DNA of 64,000 nt from Gammaproteobacteria bacterium (GTDB lineage: Bacteria; Pseudomonadota; Gammaproteobacteria; Pseudomonadales; Halieaceae). Positions within the stretch are counted from its first letter, which is position 1. Every line of letters starts with the position of its first letter. The notes under the pieces were generated by a model. It was not told the origin of the DNA. It ran no database searches and saw nothing but the letters and a program-made list of their open reading frames with translations. The stretch spans positions 1-64,000 of the forward strand of contig JAUHYL010000003.1 in NCBI GenBank assembly GCA_030426545.1, given 5' to 3'. The position numbers and the translations under genes are program-made. Below, in pieces: positions 57,839 through 64,000 of the stretch.

Positions 57839-59223
57839 CAGCGGATGACAACTACAGCCTGGCGGTGCCACAGGATGCGCGCCGCCTGCTGGCCCTTGGC
57901 TGGTTGTGGCTCTGCGTGCTGGCGCTGCTCGGCGCCGGTGTATTCTCACTGCTACTGGTCCTGGCACGTACGCCCTACCTGTCGGACATTATTCCCTGGA
58001 TAGGCTTTTTCCACTCCGCGCTGGTGGTGCACGTGGACCTGTCGGTACTGGTATGGAGCCTGGCCTTCGGCGGCATGTTGTGGAGCCTGAATCAGCGTGC
58101 GGGACACTCCTCTATCGCGTGGATTGCGCTGGTGCTCGCCAGTGTGGGCGCCGCAATCATCATCGCATCGCCGTTCGTGCGCGACGCACAACCGCTGATG
58201 AGCAACTATATTCCCGTTCTGCAACACCCGGTATTTTTCACCGGCCTGTTCACTTTCGCTATCGGCTTTACACTGCTGGTGATCAACAGCATGGTATTCA
58301 TGGCGCCGGTTGGGCCACTTATGAGCGCGCGCGGTGCGCTGCGCTTCGGTCTCAATACCGCGGCCGTGTCGGCGGCGGTCGCGATGATCTGCTTCCTCTG
58401 GTCCTACCTGCAGATTCCCGACTACCTGATGGGACGCTCCTTCTTCGAACTGCTTTTTTGGGGTGGCGGCCATGTACTGCAGTTCACCTACACATTATTA
58501 ATGCTGGTCTGCTGGCTCTGGCTGGCGCACGCGGCGGGACTCCGCCTGCCGGTAACACCGCGCGTGGTGCTGGTCATACTCTTCGTCGGACTGGCCTGCG
58601 TCTTCGTGTCGCCCCTCATTTACCTTGCCTGGCCCATCACGTCGGCAGAACACGTGAAACTGTTTACCTGGCTGATGCGCTGGGGAGGCAGCCTGGGTAC
58701 CCTGCCCCTAGCGTTGGCGATTATCATTGCACTGTTGCGCTACGGCGGTGAAACCGGGCAGGAAATCCTCGCGCGTTCTGCATTGCAGTGCTCGCTGTTT
58801 CTATTCGGCATTGGCGGCATTATCGGCTTTATGATCAGCGGCAGCGATGTCACGATACCAGCGCACTATCACGGCTCAATTGTCGGTGTAACGCTGGCGA
58901 TGATGGGGGTGTGCTATCTGCTGTTACCCAAACTCGGATACCCACTGCACAATCAACGACTGGCGACGTGGCAGCCGGTGATCTACGCGGGAGGGCAATT
59001 GATGCACGTCGCCGGACTGGTATGGTCGGGCGGTTACGGCGTGCAACGCAAGGTTGCCGGCGCGGAACAGGGACTGGACTCTATCGAGCGGATACTCGGT
59101 ATGGGGCTAATGGGGCTGGGTGGACTGGTGTCCTCCATCGGCGGCCTGTTGTTCCTGATTATCGTGTTGCGCGCCCTGTTGCGGGTTAAGGACAATGCGC
59201 ATCAGACTGAACGTGGACAGTGA
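57835..59223 (+). CDS. Divergent heme-copper oxidase-like subunit I lacking the His-His pair
   Basis: A 462-aa membrane protein with about 12 helices. It keeps the likely low-spin heme His (H66 in VVHVDLSVLVW), one His at the helix VI copper position (H213 in GGGHVLQF) and H344-Y-H346. No His-His pair exists in the protein; only H273 (TSAEHVKLF) is in the right region. No Tyr at +4 of H213 (F217; Q216 at +3). The binuclear metal centre is therefore altered or lost. Start GTG 57835 coupled by GTGA. It may be a heme-only electron carrier or an unusual NO/O2 enzyme; unclear. Confidence 0.72.
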   Translation: MTADDNYSLAVPQDARRLLALGWLWLCVLALLGAGVFSLLLVLARTPYLSDIIPWIGFFHSALVVHVDLSVLVWSLAFGGMLWSLNQRAGHSSIAWIALVLASVGAAIIIASPFVRDAQPLMSNYIPVLQHPVFFTGLFTFAIGFTLLVINSMVFMAPVGPLMSARGALRFGLNTAAVSAAVAMICFLWSYLQIPDYLMGRSFFELLFWGGGHVLQFTYTLLMLVCWLWLAHAAGLRLPVTPRVVLVILFVGLACVFVSPLIYLAWPITSAEHVKLFTWLMRWGGSLGTLPLALAIIIALLRYGGETGQEILARSALQCSLFLFGIGGIIGFMISGSDVTIPAHYHGSIVGVTLAMMGVCYLLLPKLGYPLHNQRLATWQPVIYAGGQLMHVAGLVWSGGYGVQRKVAGAEQGLDSIERILGMGLMGLGGLVSSIGGLLFLIIVLRALLRVKDNAHQTERGQ

Positions 59224-59361
59224 CAGGACCATGATCAGAACGAAAAACACGAGATTACGCTGTGGCAGTGGTTCGCCATGCAGCCGCTCAAGAAGCAGCA
59301 GCAATCGATCGCAGACGACATACAAGATGATGCCAACGGCGGTAAACAGCAGTATTTCCAC
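59107..59361 (-). CDS. Small two-helix membrane protein overlapping the oxidase-like gene
   Basis: An 84-aa protein with two hydrophobic helices (VEILLFTAVGIILYVVCD and LVFFVLIMVLSLSTFSLMRIVL) joined by a polar loop. Start GTG 59361 is preceded by GGGAGG on the minus strand. Its last 117 bp overlap the 3' end of the convergent oxidase-like gene, an unusual length. The hydrophobic pattern fits a real membrane protein, but part of it may be forced by the opposite gene. Confidence 0.5.
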   Translation of the reverse strand: MEILLFTAVGIILYVVCDRLLLLLERLHGEPLPQRNLVFFVLIMVLSLSTFSLMRIVLNPQQGAQHDNQEQQAADGGHQSTQPH

Positions 59362-59394
59362 GATCAGCCTCCCAATTTTTAACGATGGTGCAAT

Positions 59395-59955
59395 ATGCGA
59401 GAACACAACACAATGAGGCAAAACAAGAAAACCCGGAGCACGGGTATCGCGCTGGTGCTTGCCATCGTGTTACCGCTGGGACTGGCCGGGTGCAGCGAGA
59501 AGCGCTTCCAGGCGCCACTGGCCGTGGATTTCAATCTGCCTGCGTTGGACGGCAGCGGCAACGTCACCTTGTCAGAATTTCGCGGTGACGTGGTCTACCT
59601 CAGCTTCTGGGCATCCTGGTGCGTCCCCTGCCGGGCGGAAATGCCGCATCTGCAGGAACTCTGGCAACAACACCGCGACGACGGCTTCCAGGTGATCGGC
59701 ATCAATGTAGACGATGATCCGCAGAAAGCGATCGACTTTGCCGCGGAGCACGGCATTGAATTTCCCCTGGTAAGCGACGAGTCACGCGCGGTCAGCAGGC
59801 AGTACCGCGTTGCCGGTTACCCGACACACTACATCGTCGGGCGGGACGGACGGGTGCATTTCTCAGCGCTTGGATTTACCGAGGATGATGCCCTGGCGGT
59901 GACGGTGGAGGTACAGACCCTGCTGAGGGGCTCAGCCGATGGAGCAGATTTATAG
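59395..59955 (+). CDS. TlpA-like thiol-disulfide lipoprotein
   Basis: A 186-aa protein (180 aa if it starts at ATG 59413). Signal peptide ends in a lipobox, GLAGCSE. The thioredoxin-like domain has the active site WCVPC in SFWASWCVPCRAEMPHL, and IDFAAEHGIEFPLVSDES, GYPTHYIVGRDG. It likely reduces disulfides in the periplasm, for example on cytochrome c or CuA proteins. Its 3' end overlaps the converging heme A synthase by 80 bp. Confidence 0.87.
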   Translation: MREHNTMRQNKKTRSTGIALVLAIVLPLGLAGCSEKRFQAPLAVDFNLPALDGSGNVTLSEFRGDVVYLSFWASWCVPCRAEMPHLQELWQQHRDDGFQVIGINVDDDPQKAIDFAAEHGIEFPLVSDESRAVSRQYRVAGYPTHYIVGRDGRVHFSALGFTEDDALAVTVEVQTLLRGSADGADL

Positions 59956-60880
59956 CGGTCAGCAGCAGCCCTGCGGCCAGCGCGTTGTGTAGCGTCAACA
60001 TCAGCAGCGGTAGCGCGAACCAAATATTCGACACGCCCAGCAACAGCTGGCCTATTGAGAAGGCAGCGAGCGTCGCCAGCGTTGCGCCCAGCTCGCGTTG
60101 CGACTTCAGCGCGCGCACCAGCCACGCCAGATATGCGGCAGTGAGCAACGCCAGCAGACGATGGGTCATGCTCATCAGTCCAAGCGCCTCACTGGCTATG
60201 ACTTTGCCATTTGCATCCAGCGCAATGTCACGCGCCGGATTAAACGCGTCCGGTATGTCAGCGACCCTCAGCTCGGGCTGACAGTCGATCAAACCCGGAC
60301 AGTTTGCCGACGCGTAGTTCGCGCTGCTCCAGCCACCGAGAACAATTTGCAGCGCTATCATTGCCATGCCCACGCGCGCCCAGACGCGCCAGCGCCCGGC
60401 CACCGCATTCTCTTCAATCTGTTCTGCCTCACGTTGCATCATCCACCAGAGCAGCCCCAGCATGGCCATACCGCCGAGAAGGTTGCCCATTGTAATCAGC
60501 GGGTTGCTGCGCGTCGGTGTGTAATATCCGAGCAAAGACAGGAATACGGTAATCAGCAGCACCGCTGTCGGAACGGCGACACCCACTGTCCGCTGTGCTC
60601 CCCTGCGCAGGGCGGCCACGAAAATGCCAACAACCAGAACACCCAGGATGCTGGCGATGTAGCGGTGAGCAATCCGTGCGCCACGATGCGCCATATCCTG
60701 ACCCTGCGTGGTCAGTACCGTAACGCCCTTCTTCTCCAACTCGGCATCCAGCTGCGCGTAACACGCGGGCCAGGGTTCGCAGCCAATGCCCACCTCCGCC
60801 AGGCGGATATAGGCAGAGAGTATTACCGTTATCAGGGTAAGCAGAACTGAAAGCGAGATCAGTGAACGGTAGATGGGCAA
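59876..60880 (-). CDS. ctaA: Heme A synthase (COX15/CtaA)
   Basis: A 334-aa membrane enzyme that oxidises heme O to heme A for heme-copper enzymes. It has eight helices with the ligand His in AHRGARIAHRYIAS and MTHRLLALL, LHNALAAGL, and the conserved GxGCEPWPAC segment. Start TTG 60880 (LPIYRSLISL) avoids overlap with the MscS gene; a TTG at 60967 would extend it by 29 aa. Proximity to the NorSY-like genes is consistent with a need for heme a, although heme type there is not shown. Confidence 0.9.
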   Translation of the reverse strand: MPIYRSLISLSVLLTLITVILSAYIRLAEVGIGCEPWPACYAQLDAELEKKGVTVLTTQGQDMAHRGARIAHRYIASILGVLVVGIFVAALRRGAQRTVGVAVPTAVLLITVFLSLLGYYTPTRSNPLITMGNLLGGMAMLGLLWWMMQREAEQIEENAVAGRWRVWARVGMAMIALQIVLGGWSSANYASANCPGLIDCQPELRVADIPDAFNPARDIALDANGKVIASEALGLMSMTHRLLALLTAAYLAWLVRALKSQRELGATLATLAAFSIGQLLLGVSNIWFALPLLMLTLHNALAAGLLLTAINLLHRLSPSAGSVPPPSPPGHHPR

Positions 60881-60930
60881 TCCCCCCGTAAGGCAACAGT
60901 CGCCGGCAAACGCTTCCGCCGGGGCATGAT

Positions 60931-62577
60931 TTAACGCTGCGGTGGTGTCGCTGGCGCCGGGTACCAATCCTCGGGCGGCACGACCTTCGGCGCAGCAGGA
61001 TCAGACTCATAGTTCGGCGACATGATCTGCACGCCGTACTCGTTAAACACGTCCTGGATATTCGCATGCAGCAGGCTGTACACGCGCATTAGCTGCGACA
61101 CATCGCGGCAATAGGCGTTCAACTGGTAGGTCACCGCAAAATCGCCTATCACGGTCTGCAAAACGAAGGGTTCCGGATCGGATTCCAGGCCTGCCGTGCG
61201 CGATGCAGCCATTTTCAGCATGGCTTCTACCTGGCGCCAGGGTGTATCGAAGCCGATGCCGACATCGGTGTGCAGCACCAGGCCCTGCTGTTTTTCGTAG
61301 GTGCTGTAATTGACCACGGCGCTGGACAGCACCTCGGAGTTGGAGATGTTGATCTCCTCGTTCTTCAGCGAGCGCAAAGTAGTGGACAGCGCCCGCACAG
61401 CAACCACCTCCCCGGTGTACTCGCCGATGCGTACGCGATCGCCTTCACGAAATGCGCCGCGATAGGTCAGGCTATAACCCGCCAGCATGTTTGCCACGAA
61501 CGACGATGAACCGATGGAAAACACCACGCCGAGAAAAATACTGACGCCCTTGAACGCCTCGGAATCGGAGCCGGGGATATAGGGGTAGGCCACCACCAGG
61601 GCAAACGCGATGATAAGGATGCGCACGATGCGGTAGGTGGGTAGCGCCCAGTCACGGTCGAAGCTGTTGAGTCGAATCCAGCCGCGGTCGATGCGCTCGA
61701 AGAAGGTTCGCGTGGCCTGCAGCACGAAGCGCACCACGAAAAATAGAATCACCAGGAAGACCAGGTCGGGCACGGATGCAACAAAGCCGTTACCCATTTT
61801 TTGCAGCGGGTTGAGTATCAGCTGGAAAATGCTGGCGGCGAAGGGGCGCGTCCAGGGGTAAAGGCCCAGGGCGGAATTGAGCCAGGTCAGCACAATCGCG
61901 ATCAACGTCAGCGCGCGCACGCCACGCAGTAAACCGCCCAGCCAACTCCAGAGCTGGGCCGCGTCGATCACGCGATGGGAAGCGCGTTCGATATGCTCTA
62001 TACGTCGTTTGACGACGCGCTCTATCAGACGATTGAGCCACGCAAACAGTGCACTTACCGCAAACACCAACAAGGCCGCGAACAGCGAAATACCGAGTAG
62101 AATCCCGGTGCTTCTCAGCAGGCTGCGTGAACTGCGCGCCTCCCGATAGGCTTCAATGGCTTGCGTTAGCCGCGCCGTCGTGGCCTCGGCGAGCACGGCC
62201 AGTGGCACCTGCTCTATCTCAGCATCGGCCTGCACAAGACCGGTTACCATCTCGCCATCAATATAGATGCGCACGCGATCACCCTGCACTTCGGTGGTAA
62301 CGGCGCTGGCGTCGATTAAAGGATCGTCGGCCAGTTCGATCAGGCGCTCGCGGATCTGCCTGGCCCGCTCCGTCGCAGGCAGTGCGGAAACGCCGCGGAC
62401 GCGGAACAGGGTTTCACCGTCCAGCTGCACCTCGGACACCAGCACCGCCTGGGCGCTGCCCAGCGTCTCCGCGCCAGGAGTGGGAGCCGCACCCGCGTCA
62501 GCGCGGGCGGTGCCAGCGAACAGGGGCAGGCAAGATAAACCGAGCAGAGTGCACAGCGTCAGGAGGTGTTTGCGCAT
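60931..62577 (-). CDS. MscS-family mechanosensitive channel
   Basis: A 548-aa protein: signal peptide (cut near GTARA-DA), a periplasmic domain of about 130 residues, then several membrane helices and the MscS core (SIGSSSFVANMLAGYSLTYRGAFREGDRVRIGEYTGEVVAV) with the C-terminal beta domain. Larger than E. coli MscS (286 aa), like MscM-type channels; role in osmotic shock. It ends 50 nt before ctaA's chosen start on the same strand. Confidence 0.9.
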   Translation of the reverse strand: MRKHLLTLCTLLGLSCLPLFAGTARADAGAAPTPGAETLGSAQAVLVSEVQLDGETLFRVRGVSALPATERARQIRERLIELADDPLIDASAVTTEVQGDRVRIYIDGEMVTGLVQADAEIEQVPLAVLAEATTARLTQAIEAYREARSSRSLLRSTGILLGISLFAALLVFAVSALFAWLNRLIERVVKRRIEHIERASHRVIDAAQLWSWLGGLLRGVRALTLIAIVLTWLNSALGLYPWTRPFAASIFQLILNPLQKMGNGFVASVPDLVFLVILFFVVRFVLQATRTFFERIDRGWIRLNSFDRDWALPTYRIVRILIIAFALVVAYPYIPGSDSEAFKGVSIFLGVVFSIGSSSFVANMLAGYSLTYRGAFREGDRVRIGEYTGEVVAVRALSTTLRSLKNEEINISNSEVLSSAVVNYSTYEKQQGLVLHTDVGIGFDTPWRQVEAMLKMAASRTAGLESDPEPFVLQTVIGDFAVTYQLNAYCRDVSQLMRVYSLLHANIQDVFNEYGVQIMSPNYESDPAAPKVVPPEDWYPAPATPPQR

Positions 62578-62743
62578 GAACTTCCCATCAACAAGATCGT
62601 CGAAACAGGCCGTGGCCTGCGCTGCCTCAATTAAACCCGTATGGCGGGCTTTTATCTACAGGCTGCGCAATCTCGCGTCATCGTGCAATCCGGACCACAG
62701 CCAAACCCGATTTCGCCACCAACCATCCCGGTTGTGAGGCTGC

Positions 62744-62760
62744 CGGCGGCACAGCCGCCG
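62744..62760 (-). terminator. Possible 3' stem-loop after argG
   Basis: CGGCGGC-ACA-GCCGCCG, a perfect 7-bp stem directly following the argG stop. It has no U-run, so a Rho-independent role is doubtful; it may protect the 3' end. Confidence 0.35.
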
Positions 62761-63984
62761 TCAGAGCATGCTGCGGCCCTTGCTCGCTGCAATCCGCATG
62801 CGCAATGCGTTCAGTTTGATGAAGCCTTCCGCGTCAGCCTGGTTGTAGGCACCCGCGTCTTCTTCGAAGGTGGCAATGCTTTCGTCAAACAGGCTATCAG
62901 CGGACTGCCTGCCAGCAACAATGACATTGCCCTTGTAAAGCTTCAGGCGCACTTTGCCATTCACCACCTGTTGGGAATCGTCGATAGCGGCCTGTAACAT
63001 TTTCCGCTCGGGGCTCCACCAGTAACCGTTGTAGATCAGCCGGGCGTAGCGCGGCATCAGGTCATCCTTGAGATGGGTCACCTCGCGGTCCAGCGTCAAC
63101 GATTCAATCGCACGGTGTGCCTTCAGCATGATGGTGCCGCCTGGTGTTTCATAGCAGCCCCGGGACTTCATGCCCACATAGCGGTTTTCGACAATGTCGT
63201 CGCGACCAATGCCGTTGGCGCCGCCCACCTTGTTCAGCGTTTCCAGTATGGTCGCCGGGCTCATCGATTGGCCATCAATCGCCACTATATCGCCGCCCAG
63301 AAAATCGAGTTCGATATAGGTGGGCTGGTCTGGCGCCGCTTCAGGGCTCACGCTCCAGCGCCACATATCCTCCTCCGGCTCGTTCCAGGGATTCTCCAGC
63401 AGGTCGCCTTCGTAGGAAATATGCAGCAGATTGGCATCCATTGAGTACGGTGATTTTTTCTTTGCGCTGGCAAAGTCCACGGGTATGGCGTGGTCCTCGC
63501 AGTACTTCATCAGTGATTCACGCGAGCCCAGGTCCCATTCTCGCCAGGGCGCAATCACCTGTATGCCTGGCTTCAATGCATAGGCGCCCAGTTCAAAGCG
63601 CACCTGGTCATTGCCCTTACCCGTGGCGCCGTGAGAAATGGCATCGGCGCCCGTCTCGTTGGCAATTTCGATCAGGCGTTTGGCGATCAGGGGCCGTGCA
63701 ATCGAGGTACCCAGCAGATACTCACCCTCGTACACGGTATTGGCACGAAACATAGGGAACACGAAATCACGCACAAATTCCTCGCGCAGATCGTCGATGT
63801 AGATTTCCTTGATGCCCATCGCTTCCGCCTTGGCGCGGGCAGGCTCGACTTCCTCGCCCTGGCCGATATCCGCGGTGAACGTGACAACTTCACAGTCGTA
63901 GGTCTCCTGCAGCCAGCGGGCGATCACCGAGGTATCCAGGCCCCCTGAATAGGCGAGCACTACTTTATTGATTTCCGAGGACAT
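62761..63984 (-). CDS. argG: Argininosuccinate synthase
   Basis: A 407-aa cytosolic enzyme joining citrulline and aspartate using ATP in arginine synthesis. PP-loop near the N-terminus [13 protein letters not shown], and [13 protein letters not shown] and [14 protein letters not shown] are typical. Start ATG 63984 (MSSEINKVV) behind GGAGCAG is preferred over TTG 63996. It reads toward the MscS gene; 183 bp separate them. Confidence 0.97.
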   Translation of the reverse strand: MSSEINKVVLAYSGGLDTSVIARWLQETYDCEVVTFTADIGQGEEVEPARAKAEAMGIKEIYIDDLREEFVRDFVFPMFRANTVYEGEYLLGTSIARPLIAKRLIEIANETGADAISHGATGKGNDQVRFELGAYALKPGIQVIAPWREWDLGSRESLMKYCEDHAIPVDFASAKKKSPYSMDANLLHISYEGDLLENPWNEPEEDMWRWSVSPEAAPDQPTYIELDFLGGDIVAIDGQSMSPATILETLNKVGGANGIGRDDIVENRYVGMKSRGCYETPGGTIMLKAHRAIESLTLDREVTHLKDDLMPRYARLIYNGYWWSPERKMLQAAIDDSQQVVNGKVRLKLYKGNVIVAGRQSADSLFDESIATFEEDAGAYNQADAEGFIKLNALRMRIAASKGRSML

Positions 63985-64000
63985 GCACTGCTCCAAATAT

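Overview
The window is about 62-65% GC and carries a gammaproteobacterial chromosome core: miaB-phoH-ybeY-corC-lnt, leuS-lptE-holA, cmoA-cmoB, argG and a DUF1820 gene. Small-gene families such as CPXCG, DUF2164, DUF2784, DUF1820 and GFA, a PEP-CTERM-like secreted protein, a marine-style TonB receptor and a denitrification cluster together suggest a marine member of the Halieaceae (OM60/NOR5) or a close relative. That placement is inference. No rRNA, tRNA, CRISPR, transposase or integrase was seen.

Layout. 1-23 kb is housekeeping: partial aromatic aminotransferase, pepD, an alpha/beta hydrolase, cmoAB, a Lon protease behind a textbook sigma-32 promoter, an aspartate-type aminotransferase, a cytochrome c with a long acidic insertion, DUF1820, a PEP-CTERM-like protein, the miaB-to-lnt operon, a hemerythrin, a 174-bp palindromic element, and leuS-lptE-holA. 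23-46 kb is an accessory stretch of mostly single, small, minus-strand genes (GFA, cupin, GNAT, VOC, OsmC, macrodomain, DUF families), plus an alkyl sulfatase and a TonB receptor. Embedded in it are the three parts of the SOS mutasome: imuA (23.1 kb), imuB (31.0 kb) and dnaE2 (42.9 kb). Each has its own perfect LexA box, rather than sharing the usual single operon.

46-59 kb is a respiratory nitrogen-oxide locus. A TonB receptor, nirS (cytochrome cd1) with a NirI/NosR-like protein, and an eight-gene-scale operon each sit behind a TTGAC-N4-GTCAA-type FNR/DNR box. The operon encodes a 50-aa membrane peptide, a CuA subunit (NorS-like), a heme-copper subunit I whose active-site Tyr is replaced by Gln (NorY-like), a SCO/SenC copper chaperone, a fusion of cytochrome b + 2[4Fe-4S] ferredoxin + MvhD domain, an anchored periplasmic protein, and a second, very divergent heme-copper subunit I without the usual His-His pair. 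My reading is nitrite to NO by NirS and NO to N2O by the NorSY-like enzyme. The fused cytochrome b protein and the degenerate oxidase homologue would form an additional, apparently uncharacterised electron-transfer module.

59-64 kb holds a TlpA-like lipoprotein, heme A synthase, an MscS-family channel and argG. All functional calls come from reading the sequence and remembered family motifs; no searches were run.
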